Positions 16,383-24,759 are shown, numbered from the stretch's first letter. The stretch: 64,000 bases of DNA from Limnochordia bacterium (GCA_007116995.1 SKHL01000030.1:28589-92588), one strand, 5' to 3'. The notes: generated from the sequence alone by a model not told the origin. Program-made: numbers and translations.

Positions 16383-16586
16383 TTATGCTAAAACCGCCTC
16401 AAACTCTTCAATCCACTGAGTATCTATCGTATGTCCAGTACCTTCAACATCACTCTCTAGGGCTACACGGTCTTTCATTGGAGGATACCTATAGTGAATC
16501 TCTGTTACATTCTTATACGTCTGTTCCAAAATACCGTTCTTAAAATACGGACTATCCTTCGTAAATGTAACCTTGACGTTAAACAT
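16383..16586 (-). CDS. hypothetical protein
   Basis: A 67 aa protein with beta-strand pattern (NVKVTFTKDSPYF) and an acidic end. First gene after a sigma-A promoter, so probably early. Confidence 0.55.
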   Translation of the reverse strand: MFNVKVTFTKDSPYFKNGILEQTYKNVTEIHYRYPPMKDRVALESDVEGTGHTIDTQWIEEFEAVLA

Positions 16587-16665
16587 ATCCATCTCCCCCT
16601 TCTAATTTTAAAACAGTCTTTTCTTCGTCACCCCTCAATCTGTACTATTTCCTAGTTCCACTTTA

Positions 16666-16694
16666 AGTATACCATACAAATATATACAAGTCAA
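16666..16694 (-). promoter_or_regulatory. sigma-A promoter (family copy)
   Basis: TTGACT, 17 bp, TATACT with a TATGG extended -10, near-identical to four other promoters in the window. Confidence 0.88.
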
Positions 16695-16703
16695 TACTGT
16701 TAG

Positions 16704-16728
16704 AAAAAAGAGTCTCACCTGAGACTCC
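16704..16728 (-). terminator. Rho-independent terminator
   Basis: A perfect stem GAGTCTCA/TGAGACTC followed by TTTTTT. Confidence 0.88.
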
Positions 16729-16734
16729 ATAACA

Positions 16735-16941
16735 TTACTGTTTTTCCTCATACGTAGTACAAGTCTGAGCCTGAAAAGGAAACCCCTTATATCTACCACT
16801 CTTTTCCCTATACAGAGAACACCTTCCCGGCTTTCCATAGAATTTAATACATTTAAGGCAACTTTTCCTCATAGTCTCCAACTCTGACTTCAACCGTTCA
16901 TTGTCTTTTAGTAAGTTATAGTAATCCTCATAGATATTCAC
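16735..16941 (-). CDS. small coiled-coil Cys protein
   Basis: This 68 aa protein has an N-terminal heptad helix (LLKDNERLKSELETM) and four cysteines (CLKC, GRCSL, TCTTY). GTG start after GGGAG. Possibly zinc-binding; family unknown. Confidence 0.55.
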   Translation of the reverse strand: MNIYEDYYNLLKDNERLKSELETMRKSCLKCIKFYGKPGRCSLYREKSGRYKGFPFQAQTCTTYEEKQ

Positions 16942-16960
16942 AGTAAACTCCCACCCCTAT

Positions 16961-17038
16961 CTACCTCAGAGAAATGAAAACCATCAGAACTGAAAAGAGT
17001 CCCACCAAAGAAGAAATAATAATTAACATATCCGCCAC
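16961..17038 (-). CDS. tiny membrane protein
   Basis: A 25 aa protein from GTG after GGGGGGGATGGAG. Nearly all one membrane segment (MLIIISSLVGLFSVLMVFI). Confidence 0.5.
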   Translation of the reverse strand: MADMLIIISSLVGLFSVLMVFISLR

Positions 17039-17057
17039 ACTCCATCCCCCCCCCTGT

Positions 17058-18128
17058 CTACCTTATATACTGTTCTCGTACCATCTTCAAATACTCCACA
17101 CCGTCATAGAAGTCATCAAACGCAACTACCCTCTTACTATCAGGATATAAGACCGTAATAGGGATACCCCATTCCCCTTCGTACCCACCAATCTTCTGAC
17201 CAAAATCATCTACAATCTTATGCGTCCCACTCCGTAACCATGTAGTCTTCCGACCCATATGAATCTTTTTCTGCATATCCACATAATGTTTATCCCCAAC
17301 AGCAACAACATCACAACCCGCTAATTGTTCATTCATTCTTCTCTGACTGTTCGTTGTATTCAGTCCAGATTCGTACTTAAACTTATGTCTTACACCGATC
17401 TTGTACGTACAGTCTCCCACAGTTATATAGACAATCCCACCATGCCAAAGATTAACTGCCTCCGCCTCTAAACAAACTTCCTGCATAAAATCTTTCCCAT
17501 CCGTAGACGTAGACCAGTCATCATGATTCCCTCGTACAAACGCAAGAGCCTTTGACTTCAGAAATCTAGCAGTGTCAATCACTAACATATCCTGAGCCCC
17601 AGGCGGAACTACCTGTTGATAAACCGCTCCTTTGTGACCAGTCTGAAGATTATTATCCTTGTAGTCACCCATACCGATAAGATACAACCCGTCCGTTTCT
17701 ATAATCCTGTTCCGATCTTCTAGAAACTTCTCATGATCCGTACCAATACCACCTAAATGCCAATCCCCAGAGTAAGCAATTCCTATCGGTCTTGAATCCT
17801 CCACCGTTAAACTGACTTTAGTCTGTCGTGTATGTAACTTACTGTCCGCCCTCTGTAACCCAATAATAGCAGACCAATACTCCTCTACTTCCTCAATAGA
17901 AGGTTCGTCTCTTTTATTGTCATACACAACATTATTCTTTCTAAACGAATTTTTAGTAAACTTTCCAATTAACTTCCTAAAATTCTCCGAATCTAAGTCC
18001 AGCTTGAACTCCTTCCCAACAATATCTGAAACCTCTTTCCAAGACTTTCCCTCAGACCTCAACTCCAACGCCCTTAATTTCGTATTTTCACTGTACTTCG
18101 TACCCAACAAAACATCTCCCGGACCCAT
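17058..18128 (-). CDS. calcineurin-like metallophosphoesterase
   Basis: A 356 aa protein. The N-terminal 60 residues resemble an HTH (KLRALELRSEGKSWKEVSDI). The catalytic core has YSGDWHLGG (about 120-128), GMGDYKDN and RGNHDD, the D-x-H, G-D and GNHD metal motifs, then a later GDKHY. A DNA or nucleotide phosphodiesterase is possible. The ATG at 18128 has a weak ribosome binding site; a TTG a few codons inside, after CGGGAG, may be the true start. Confidence 0.75.
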   Translation of the reverse strand: MGPGDVLLGTKYSENTKLRALELRSEGKSWKEVSDIVGKEFKLDLDSENFRKLIGKFTKNSFRKNNVVYDNKRDEPSIEEVEEYWSAIIGLQRADSKLHTRQTKVSLTVEDSRPIGIAYSGDWHLGGIGTDHEKFLEDRNRIIETDGLYLIGMGDYKDNNLQTGHKGAVYQQVVPPGAQDMLVIDTARFLKSKALAFVRGNHDDWSTSTDGKDFMQEVCLEAEAVNLWHGGIVYITVGDCTYKIGVRHKFKYESGLNTTNSQRRMNEQLAGCDVVAVGDKHYVDMQKKIHMGRKTTWLRSGTHKIVDDFGQKIGGYEGEWGIPITVLYPDSKRVVAFDDFYDGVEYLKMVREQYIR

Positions 18129-18232
18129 TAAAGGGTAGTCATGTTCTAACCTATCCTGTATAGTTTTATATATAAAAAGCCCTAGATAATTAGGGCTTTC
18201 TAAATAGTCTATACTTTACCATGACTACCGTT
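18129..18232. repeat. outer 10-bp inverted repeat around a terminator
   Basis: GGTAGTCATG and CATGACTACC lie near the two ends of this intergenic region and enclose the terminator. In the transcript the arms could pair and hold the phosphoesterase start region. Confidence 0.5.
18174..18199 (-). terminator. Rho-independent terminator
   Basis: AAAGCCCTA/TAGGGCTTT stem with a short T run on the minus strand. Confidence 0.75.
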
Positions 18233-18620
18233 CTATTCTATATTGTACACAACCACCCTAATCCTACCAACCGCATGTTCCTCTTTTAACGTAAAAGACA
18301 CAGTATAGAATTGTCCTTCTTCAAATTCCTGATCAACCTCAAATGTGTAGAAATACCCATTATCCTTACTCGAAACCACAAATGTAATCGACTCTACAAA
18401 CCTATTCTCCAAGAAGAACCCCGAGACTTCTAGTTCTCCCCCACGAAAGTAATGACTCACAACAGTAAACCCACTCGGCTCAATATACACAGGAATTTCT
18501 ACAGGAACCTCCACAATAACCTCAACAGGAACATCCACATAAATTACTTCCTTATCAACACTACCCCCCACACCCAGCCACCAACAAAGCTAAAATAAGT
18601 ACTACAATCCACTTTTTCAA
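18233..18620 (-). CDS. lipoprotein, interrupted by a +1 frameshift in a G6 tract
   Basis: A TTG at 18620 after GGGGGATG begins MKKWIVVLILALLVAGCGG, a perfect lipoprotein signal peptide with lipobox VAGC, then hits a stop. After the G6 tract at 18564-18569, removal of one G joins it to the 112 aa frame that continues SVDKEVIYVDVPVEVIVEVP. The mature part is a paralogue of the next lipoprotein (shared pattern EL.V.G.F......TF.V.S, YTF). So this is a real lipoprotein gene with a frameshift, an assembly error, or a phase-variable tract. Confidence 0.6.
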
Positions 18621-18659
18621 TAAAAACACATCCCCCTATCTCTTTATTTAGTATACTAT

Positions 18660-19010
18660 TTAATATACGGACAATCTAACCGTTCCTGAAGTATAACTTC
18701 CGAGTCTGATTATAAAACTACGTGATTGATTTCTACGAGTATACGTCTCAATCTTAAACGTATAGACCTCTCTAGAACTTCTCGAATCAACAATAAATGT
18801 CAGTGTATCCACCCAGCCACCATGAACAAAGTACCCATCAATCACCAGTTCATTATGTCTGTTCACATAGTAGTCTGTTACCCGATACACCGAATTACTA
18901 GGGTATTCATACTCTACGTCAATATAGACCGTAGTTATATGATTCATATTACAACCTGTCAACGTGATCATCAACATAAGAATTAAAATAGAAATACAAA
19001 ATCTGCTCAT
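18660..19010 (-). CDS. lipoprotein, surface exposed
   Basis: This 116 aa protein has a signal peptide ending ITLTGC (lipobox), then a beta-rich domain (ELVIDGYFVHGGWVDTLTFI, YTFKIE). Acylation at the Cys would anchor it outside the host membrane. Its tandem paralogue is at 18233-18620. A lysogen or superinfection-exclusion role is possible but not shown. Confidence 0.65.
   Translation of the reverse strand: MSRFCISILILMLMITLTGCNMNHITTVYIDVEYEYPSNSVYRVTDYYVNRHNELVIDGYFVHGGWVDTLTFIVDSRSSREVYTFKIETYTRRNQSRSFIIRLGSYTSGTVRLSVY
18661..18670 (-). promoter_or_regulatory. CCGTATATTA element inside a gene end
   Basis: TCCGTATATTAAATAG on the minus strand overlaps the last codons of the upstream lipoprotein gene and precedes the next one. 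Confidence 0.35.
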
Positions 19011-19086
19011 ACCCATACCTCCCTGTCTTACGTTTACGTACCTACTCTTTTACCCTTTACCGTCTTACCGTACTATAATTCTGTAA

Positions 19087-19716
19087 TCACCGGCTCAGGA
19101 AATGAGTAAATAAAGCAGACTTTCCAGTCTTCTTATCCACAACCTTGAAATGTCTCTTTACTACATGTTTCTGTACCTCTTCCGTCGGAAACGTCCACGG
19201 AACCACTACCTCTTTAATCTCTTTACCAAAAACACCCGCCAAAACTTCCAGTTCCTCAGAAGAAACTTGAACCAAATCCGTACCTTCCCAGTTCTTCATT
19301 CGTAACATACCACCTTTCTCAGGCACATCCCACGGTACCGACTGTACCGGCTGTTTCCAGTAGTCATTACTTTGATAAATATTACCAAGCAATCTCATCC
19401 GATACCCGGCAGAAAATAACTCGTGTAACCCAACAAACCGCCCGTCCTTCTCCGCAATTCCAAACATATAATTCTTGTAGAATATTCTCCCCCTCACAAC
19501 CAACTCATTTAGAGTGAGTTCAACGTAGTCACCCTCCCAAAAACGAGTTTTAGTATCAATATCAAAATGTACCAGTTCTCCAACTGTAGAAGGATCTACT
19601 TTTACTCTCTGTTTTTTATAGAGAATATACCTCACGTTATTCATTTTACAAATTAAACTTCCACAAACCCAAGACTTATACCCTAGAGAATACCCTCTGA
19701 AAACGCGCTTTTTCAT
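19087..19716 (-). CDS. YopX family protein
   Basis: This 209 aa protein begins with FRGYSLGYKSWVCGSLI and continues with VDPSTVGELVHFDID and WEGDYVEL, the core pattern of YopX proteins (B. subtilis SPbeta YopX, common in Firmicute phages). A longer C-terminal region is unique. Function of the family is unknown. Confidence 0.75.
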   Translation of the reverse strand: MKKRVFRGYSLGYKSWVCGSLICKMNNVRYILYKKQRVKVDPSTVGELVHFDIDTKTRFWEGDYVELTLNELVVRGRIFYKNYMFGIAEKDGRFVGLHELFSAGYRMRLLGNIYQSNDYWKQPVQSVPWDVPEKGGMLRMKNWEGTDLVQVSSEELEVLAGVFGKEIKEVVVPWTFPTEEVQKHVVKRHFKVVDKKTGKSALFTHFLSR

Positions 19717-19717
19717 T

Positions 19718-19999
19718 CTAGTTTCTCCTTTCCATTACCTTACCAATCTCTTCATAAATATCCTTAAAACTAGCTCCGTTCTTCATGAGAAATACAATAT
19801 ATTTCCCACAACTTTCAATCTGACAATCCTGCAACTGTATATTCATCTCCCCTAACCTCAGATCCATTCGGATCATTAACCGTAAAAGAAACCAGGCAGA
19901 CCTACATCTAGTAAACTGATCTTCCGTCTGATCTTCGAAAATACGAAAATTCGTATCAAACTCCACTATACTTTCCGTTATATCTCTTAAGTCATCCAC
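19718..19999 (-). CDS. hypothetical helical protein
   Basis: 93 aa, mostly helical, with three cysteines. Its start overlaps the end of the SAM-dependent enzyme gene by 13 bp. No recognised family. Confidence 0.5.
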   Translation of the reverse strand: MDDLRDITESIVEFDTNFRIFEDQTEDQFTRCRSAWFLLRLMIRMDLRLGEMNIQLQDCQIESCGKYIVFLMKNGASFKDIYEEIGKVMERRN

Positions 20000-20607
20000 C
20001 CACCCAACACCCCTATTCCAAATCTATCTTCCCGAGACTTCTCCTTATCCCGTAAACGTCTTAGTTTCTTCACGACCCAAGAACTTACCCAGGAATCGGA
20101 ATCCCGTTTCCACCGACCCGCCTTCCTATGTAAACTATTAATCTCCTTCAAATTATCTACACAGATACTATCCCAGATATCGAAGTAAATCGTATCATAC
20201 TTCATTTCCGGTTTCCATGTGAATATATCGTCACAGACAACCATCAACTTAGGGTGTCTATAGTAAGGTTCGACCAAGTTAATTACGTCCTGACTCTTCT
20301 CGATAATCGTTACACTTGTAACATCTTCCTTATCTAGAATAGGCGGTACAATAAGACCAATCCCCAAACCCGCAATTAAAACATCTCCAAAAGAATTCTC
20401 AACCACATCCATGTTCGTCGCTCTCTCCATATCCGTATCACTCATCATCAAAATGTTATTGATAAATAGACGAGTATATGTACCCGGAGAAACATACTCC
20501 CTCCGAATAACAGAGAACCGAGACTGATCCTCTGTTACTTCAAAATGTTCGATACGAACATTACCAGACGAACCCTCAGGAACAATCTCTGACACCTTTC
20601 GATACAT
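19987..20607 (-). CDS. class I SAM-binding, spermidine-synthase-like protein
   Basis: A 206 aa protein with VLIAGLGIGLIVPPIL (glycine-rich motif I), TIIEKSQDVINLVEPYY (acidic motif II) and YDTIYFDIWDS. This is the spermidine synthase/methyltransferase fold found in some phages. The ATG at 20607 follows GGAGAGGGAG; the longer frame is not needed. Substrate unknown. Confidence 0.65.
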   Translation of the reverse strand: MYRKVSEIVPEGSSGNVRIEHFEVTEDQSRFSVIRREYVSPGTYTRLFINNILMMSDTDMERATNMDVVENSFGDVLIAGLGIGLIVPPILDKEDVTSVTIIEKSQDVINLVEPYYRHPKLMVVCDDIFTWKPEMKYDTIYFDIWDSICVDNLKEINSLHRKAGRWKRDSDSWVSSWVVKKLRRLRDKEKSREDRFGIGVLGGWMT

Positions 20608-20646
20608 AACCCAACACTCCCTCTCCAATTTATTCGTGAAACAATC

Positions 20647-20787
20647 TCACCAGAATTTATCTCTCAGATCATATACTACATCAACCAGTATACGAGCAAA
20701 CCAGAAAATGACCCTAACCACAAAGAAAGGCACAATCAGTATCACGTATAGAAGTATCCGTAAAACAGTCTCCAAAACCTCTACCAC
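20647..20787 (-). CDS. small membrane protein
   Basis: A 46 aa protein from GTG after GGTGGGACGG. One long membrane helix (ILLYVILIVPFFVVRVIF) and a charged tail. Confidence 0.6.
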   Translation of the reverse strand: MVEVLETVLRILLYVILIVPFFVVRVIFWFARILVDVVYDLRDKFW

Positions 20788-20816
20788 CCGTCCCACCCCA
20801 AAACATCCTCTCTAAA

Positions 20817-21011
20817 CTATTTATCATCATACTTATTGACTAACTCCACTAAAGAATCATACCCCTCAAACGGCTCCTCCTCCGTCCAAACATCAACATT
20901 AGACAACGCCAACTTCAGACCTTCCAACAACTCTTTCTTTTCCTCTTTTAGTCTACCATTTTCACACTCTAACCGACCAACATGACTAATCAAATTCGTT
21001 TTACCTTCCAC
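20817..21011 (-). CDS. small coiled-coil protein
   Basis: 64 aa with a heptad-rich centre (GRLECENGRLKEEKKELLEG). GTG start overlaps the TAG of the metalloprotease-like gene by 1 nt, so translation is likely coupled. Confidence 0.55.
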   Translation of the reverse strand: MEGKTNLISHVGRLECENGRLKEEKKELLEGLKLALSNVDVWTEEEPFEGYDSLVELVNKYDDK

Positions 21012-21472
21012 TATACACGACCCCTTTCTAATCTCCACTCTTCCCACTTTTTAATATGTTCGACCTGTTCCTCAGTAAACCCAAGTTCCCGTACCACACG
21101 AACCGCCCACCCATTTGCACGTCTTTCCTTAGCGTGAGGAATCTCATAACCTTTCCGTCTATACTCCATATTATCCTTATGATGTGATAGTTCATGAGCA
21201 ATTAGGGCGTATACCTCCGGACTATCCTTAGTCAATTTCTCACCGAACCGAAGAAAGATTCTACCCTTACACGTTTCCCACTTTGAACCCCTACCCAACC
21301 GAGTCCGATCAGAATTCCAGCATCGACCCGAACAGTCATTACCATAAACCTTCGAGTTACCCGCCATAACCACAAGACCTCTTACTGTAACCTCCATAAC
21401 CTTAGAGACCTTATTAAAAATGTCCTTCAGTTCCTCATTCGAAATCTTACTCGTATTCTTCAAAATTCTCAA
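21011..21472 (-). CDS. zincin-like metalloprotease (HExxH)
   Basis: A 153 aa protein with YALIAHELSHHKDNMEYRRK, a clear HExxH site, followed downstream by EIPHAKERRANGWA that could give the third ligand. N-terminal part has CSGRCW. Resembles small phage SprT-like or ImmA-like peptidases. The substrate could be a host repressor or a DNA-bound protein. Confidence 0.6.
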   Translation of the reverse strand: MRILKNTSKISNEELKDIFNKVSKVMEVTVRGLVVMAGNSKVYGNDCSGRCWNSDRTRLGRGSKWETCKGRIFLRFGEKLTKDSPEVYALIAHELSHHKDNMEYRRKGYEIPHAKERRANGWAVRVVRELGFTEEQVEHIKKWEEWRLERGRV

Positions 21473-21492
21473 CCGAATCTCTCCTCTCTAAT

Positions 21493-21500
21493 CTATACGG
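21493..21500 (-). promoter_or_regulatory. CCGTATAG element
   Basis: TTTCTCCGTATAGATTAGAG on the minus strand, 8 nt before the ribosome binding site of the metalloprotease-like gene. Confidence 0.45.
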
Positions 21501-21512
21501 AGAAACAATAAC

Positions 21513-21947
21513 TTAATCCTCCAGCTTTTTAGATAAAACCGTAAATCCCCCATACCCTGATAATTCTTTAACCAACCGCTCTATCTCGGCTATTCTTTCT
21601 TCTTCCGTCAAAGACTCCGATCTTTTTTTCTCCTCTTCATTAATTCTCTTCTTTTCCAAAATCCACTCTCGAACCTCTACCGGAGACTCACTCATACCCC
21701 TAAATTTTCTATTTGAAGATCCTTTCCATCTACCAATACTCGCCACAAAATAACCCACTACATCAGTATCTTCAACCGGAGTATCCACAGCGAAATTATA
21801 CATTATAGAAAAATCAATGTAGTACTTTAACTCTGAAGGATCAGCATTTCTATTCTTACTAGTACCTTTCCGAAGTTTCTCTACTAACTCATCAACATAC
21901 TCCGGATACTTCTTTACCATCTCACTATAATCAACCCTGATCCTCAT
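21513..21947 (-). CDS. hypothetical protein with charged C-terminal helix
   Basis: 144 aa; N-terminal half unknown, C-terminal half a long Glu/Lys/Arg helix (EREEKKRSESLTEEERIAEI-like). ATG after GGGAGGGTTAGTTT. Confidence 0.5.
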   Translation of the reverse strand: MRIRVDYSEMVKKYPEYVDELVEKLRKGTSKNRNADPSELKYYIDFSIMYNFAVDTPVEDTDVVGYFVASIGRWKGSSNRKFRGMSESPVEVREWILEKKRINEEEKKRSESLTEEERIAEIERLVKELSGYGGFTVLSKKLED

Positions 21948-21962
21948 AAACTAACCCTCCCT

Positions 21963-22220
21963 CTAATCTCTAAAAAGTTCCTTTAACCCTTTCAGATTCT
22001 CAGCTAACTTCTCTGACAAAAACTCACTTTCAGCCTTCTCCCGAACCTGTTCAATCACATTAAGTTCTCTCTTCTCCCTAGGAGTCTTCCAGATCTTAAG
22101 AATTTTCGCCTCCGAATACGACTCCAACTCCTTCCGATCAAAACCCTCTTCAACCAGAACCTTAATCCTCTGTTCTTTTAACCAACCTCTCTCACCGCAC
22201 ACTCTAGGGCGTTTAGTCAT
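21963..22220 (-). CDS. hypothetical charged helical protein
   Basis: 85 aa, Glu/Lys rich. The ATG at 22220 after GGAGGAAG is clearly better than the upstream in-frame start, and it overlaps the previous stop (ATGACTAA). Confidence 0.55.
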   Translation of the reverse strand: MTKRPRVCGERGWLKEQRIKVLVEEGFDRKELESYSEAKILKIWKTPREKRELNVIEQVREKAESEFLSEKLAENLKGLKELFRD

Positions 22221-22326
22221 CTGACTTCCTCCTCCGAATCTCCCCATCTACCTCATCCATAGACTTTTTCAAGTTTTTATATACCCCATCTTCCTTCGGC
22301 ATAAAACCATAACTGTAACCGAACAT
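22213..22326 (-). CDS. hypothetical small protein
   Basis: 37 aa, too short for usual ORF cut-offs. Its ATG overlaps the stop of the gene before (TAATG) and its stop overlaps the next gene, so it fits a coupled operon. Starts MFGYSYGFMPKED. Confidence 0.45.
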   Translation of the reverse strand: MFGYSYGFMPKEDGVYKNLKKSMDEVDGEIRRRKSDD

Positions 22327-22394
22327 TAGTTTTTTAACTTTTCCCGAGTACTCAACAATACCTCATCCGTCATCTCTTTAACGTCCACTCTCAA
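22326..22394 (-). CDS. leader-size small protein
   Basis: 22 aa from TTG after AGAAAGGGG, first frame after a sigma-A promoter. Ends in TAATG overlap with the next gene. Confidence 0.4.
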   Translation of the reverse strand: MRVDVKEMTDEVLLSTREKLKN

Positions 22395-22433
22395 AACCCC
22401 TTTCTAATCTTAGTGTTACCTAACCCCACTACT

Positions 22434-22462
22434 ATTATACCATACAAAACTATACAAGTCAA
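22434..22462 (-). promoter_or_regulatory. sigma-A promoter (family copy)
   Basis: TTGACT, 17 bp, TATAAT with extended -10 TATGG. Drives the operon that runs to about 21500. Confidence 0.9.
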
Positions 22463-22471
22463 TACGTACAG

Positions 22472-22497
22472 AAAAAAGAGTGGCTTTCACCACCCCT
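22472..22497 (-). terminator. Rho-independent terminator
   Basis: GGGTGG/CCACTC stem then TTTTTT; overlaps the stop codon of the upstream gene. Confidence 0.7.
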
Positions 22498-22805
22498 TAA
22501 AACTCTTCTTTTTTATACCATTCGTAATCCCGAGAAACGAAAACATGTTTTGAATCTCCGATTGTACCGACATACTCCACATTATCCGGAACTTCCCGCT
22601 CCTCATGTGTACCTACAATGTAGAATGTACACTCTACAATGTCATTATCAAAAGTAGCAACTTCTTCCGTGTCCGTAGTCCAGACTGAGATTACCACATC
22701 TTCCCCATTTTCGTCCAAGAAAGTTCCGAGAATCTTAGAACCCGTACTCATCTTAAACTTCACGTTATCACCAACCACTGTATTCCACACCACTATGTTT
22801 TTCAT
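22497..22805 (-). CDS. DUF7352-like protein
   Basis: 102 aa. GSKILGTFLDENGED, then FYIVGTHEEREVPDNVEYVG and HVFVSRDYEW follow the pattern of a widespread small phage domain (GAKIL...GTGH...YIGT...HVF). Function unknown. Confidence 0.55.
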   Translation of the reverse strand: MKNIVVWNTVVGDNVKFKMSTGSKILGTFLDENGEDVVISVWTTDTEEVATFDNDIVECTFYIVGTHEEREVPDNVEYVGTIGDSKHVFVSRDYEWYKKEEF

Positions 22806-23071
22806 TTACCTCTCTCCTTCCAGACTTTCTTGTACTCAGACACCAGTTCCTTTGGTATTACTTTTTTCCAACACTCATTTCCAATAGGGTAACACCCCAT
22901 ATCGTCAATTTCAGGGATTTCCGCATAAGGACTAATAATCTCATTATCACAGTTCATACGAACCCACTTTGCTCTACGCGGGTGTTTTATTTCTTTCTCG
23001 CAAACTATACAGGGTTCCGGATACACTGTAACTTCCGACCCATTCACAATAATCTTATCGTATTCCTCCAA
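22802..23071 (-). CDS. small phage Cys protein
   Basis: 89 aa from TTG. CIVCEKEIKHP and GNECWKKVIPKE match a small phage family with a split zinc knuckle. Stop overlaps the next gene. Confidence 0.55.
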   Translation of the reverse strand: MEEYDKIIVNGSEVTVYPEPCIVCEKEIKHPRRAKWVRMNCDNEIISPYAEIPEIDDMGCYPIGNECWKKVIPKELVSEYKKVWKERGK

Positions 23072-23077
23072 TATACC

Positions 23078-23473
23078 CTACCCCTCTCCCAGTACACTTA
23101 ATATCTCTTCACGAGTCCAACCAACCCAATCCATCGGAATCATACCACCCACAGCGATATCTTTTTCGTCAAATCTAACTAAAATTCGTGTTACACCTAT
23201 ATTCAAGATACTCCACTCCACTCCCACATGTCTATTGTCATACAAAACACGCAAAACATCTATAGTAGTCATAGTGTTATCGAGTCTATCCGTCTTGTCA
23301 ATCTCATCCAGCAGATACTCAACCTCTTTTTCATTCAAAACATCAACGACTCGATACCCATTCTCACGAAGAACCTCAGTCAACTCTTTCTTCGTACCCA
23401 CGTCCTCAGTAACCATCAGACGTAGATCCCCTTTACGTAAGTACCGATAGAACCCATACAATCTCTTACCCAT
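23078..23473 (-). CDS. hypothetical protein
   Basis: 131 aa; ATG at 23473 after AAAGGGG. First gene after a sigma-A promoter, so probably early. No recognised family. Confidence 0.55.
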   Translation of the reverse strand: MGKRLYGFYRYLRKGDLRLMVTEDVGTKKELTEVLRENGYRVVDVLNEKEVEYLLDEIDKTDRLDNTMTTIDVLRVLYDNRHVGVEWSILNIGVTRILVRFDEKDIAVGGMIPMDWVGWTREEILSVLGEG

Positions 23474-23519
23474 CAACTCCAACCCCTTTCTAATCTTAGT
23501 TTATCCACTACCCACTTAA

Positions 23520-23548
23520 AGTATACCATACAAAACTATACAAGTCAA
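23520..23548 (-). promoter_or_regulatory. sigma-A promoter (family copy)
   Basis: TTGACT, 17 bp, TATACT with TATGG extended -10. Confidence 0.9.
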
Positions 23549-23557
23549 TACCGTAAT

Positions 23558-23580
23558 GAAAAAAGAGTACCGAAGTACTC
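23558..23580 (-). terminator. terminator with UUCG tetraloop
   Basis: GAGTAC-TTCG-GTACTC then TTTTTT on the minus strand. Confidence 0.88.
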
Positions 23581-23593
23581 CTCTTCTCAACGC

Positions 23594-23809
23594 CTACCAC
23601 CCACCAGTAAGCGAATATTCAATCTTATGTAGATTCGATTTCTTGTTTAACTTGACCATAAACTTGTCCAAGTCTTTCTCTGTAGAGAAATCCCTCTCAA
23701 AGTACTCAATCCTACCAGTATATCCGACCTCACTCCACCGAACCATAAATTTATTCGCTTTTTTTCGTGTTATTGATAGTTCATCAATTATACCACTCCG
23801 TCTAGTCAT
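23594..23809 (-). CDS. hypothetical small basic protein
   Basis: 71 aa; ATG at 23809 after GGAGG. Beta pattern RIEYFERDF and KIEYSLTGGW. Family unknown. Confidence 0.5.
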   Translation of the reverse strand: MTRRSGIIDELSITRKKANKFMVRWSEVGYTGRIEYFERDFSTEKDLDKFMVKLNKKSNLHKIEYSLTGGW

Positions 23810-23824
23810 AGTACTAACCTCCAA

Positions 23825-24568
23825 CTACAAATTCCTTTTGAGATTTTCATTACTACGTGAAACCACTAATTTCTTTGAATCTCGAAAACCGCGAAACTCA
23901 TCCGGAGAAATATCAATAACAGTTCTCGGAGAAAACCATCCCCGTCCGTCATCATTCATTTTTACGAACATAGAATCTTCCCCTTCTACCAAACTCGCAG
24001 TACTCTGCCAAACCGACCCAACCTCAAGAGTCTGACCACCTACTCTAATTTCCCGCAAGACAACAAACCGATCATTCACATCCAGACCCAAATTCCTACG
24101 TTTTTCTTCCTCTTTCCGGTCTCTCTCTTCTCTTTGAACCTCCGGATCCTGTGACGTATCCGAATTCCCAAACGTAGTATAATCAATCCTACACGAAATT
24201 CCCTTACTCTTTACCACACTACGAAGTTTTTCTACCCAGTTCGTTACTTTCTTAAATGTCATATCCTTACTCACAGACTCCACCAATAACCATGTATTGA
24301 CTTCTCCGCCCCCAGCAAAAATACTCTTGTTAAAAGTCTCCCTAGCCATATAATTGCTATCCCCTACCTGCTCATCGACTACTCTCCACTTCTTACCTAA
24401 AACCTTCTTCACAAACTCATCAATAATTTTATCTCGATTATCCGACACATTAGTTTTAATCACAAGAGTAGCAAAACCCCAACCAACCGAAGTTTTCCGT
24501 CTCCCCTCACTTACAGACTGTAACTTACTCACCCTTAAACCTTCAAGTATCTTACCATGATTTTTCAT
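23825..24568 (-). CDS. hypothetical protein, two domains
   Basis: 247 aa from ATG at 24568 after GGTGGGTGGAG. An N-terminal mixed domain (about 1-130), a charged linker (REERDRKEEEKRRN) and a C-terminal beta domain (FVVLREIRVGGQTLEVGSVW). No recognised family. Confidence 0.5.
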   Translation of the reverse strand: MKNHGKILEGLRVSKLQSVSEGRRKTSVGWGFATLVIKTNVSDNRDKIIDEFVKKVLGKKWRVVDEQVGDSNYMARETFNKSIFAGGGEVNTWLLVESVSKDMTFKKVTNWVEKLRSVVKSKGISCRIDYTTFGNSDTSQDPEVQREERDRKEEEKRRNLGLDVNDRFVVLREIRVGGQTLEVGSVWQSTASLVEGEDSMFVKMNDDGRGWFSPRTVIDISPDEFRGFRDSKKLVVSRSNENLKRNL

Positions 24569-24593
24569 AACTCCACCCACCTCAAAAGTAAAT

Positions 24594-24746
24594 TCAGTAA
24601 CATATATAATCTATACGAAAAAAGAGAGAACCAAGTACGTCCTCCCTCCATCTGAAGCGATCCGGTTCCACTTCACAGACCACCCCAGGAACATTCCACC
24701 TCAGACTCACTTTTGAGTCTTTTGAAACTAACACCTGATCGTCCAA
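24594..24746 (-). CDS. doubtful small ORF
   Basis: 50 codons from TTG after AGAGGGG, but it reads through a likely terminator and a CGTATAG element, so it may be chance. Confidence 0.25.
   Translation of the reverse strand: MDDQVLVSKDSKVSLRWNVPGVVCEVEPDRFRWREDVLGSLFFRIDYICY
24611..24618 (-). promoter_or_regulatory. CGTATAG element (variant)
   Basis: TTTTTTCGTATAGATTATA on the minus strand after a terminator. Confidence 0.35.
24617..24650 (-). terminator. probable terminator
   Basis: GAGGGAGGAC with GTTCTCTC stem (with G-U pairs) and TTTTTT tail. Confidence 0.5.
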
Positions 24747-24759
24747 AACACCAACCCCT

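Noticed and set aside
23556..24035. Plus-strand ORF of 159 codons
   Set aside because: It is antisense to two genes with good ribosome binding sites and has no ribosome binding site of its own; its length reflects codon bias on the other strand. All other plus-strand frames were rejected likewise.
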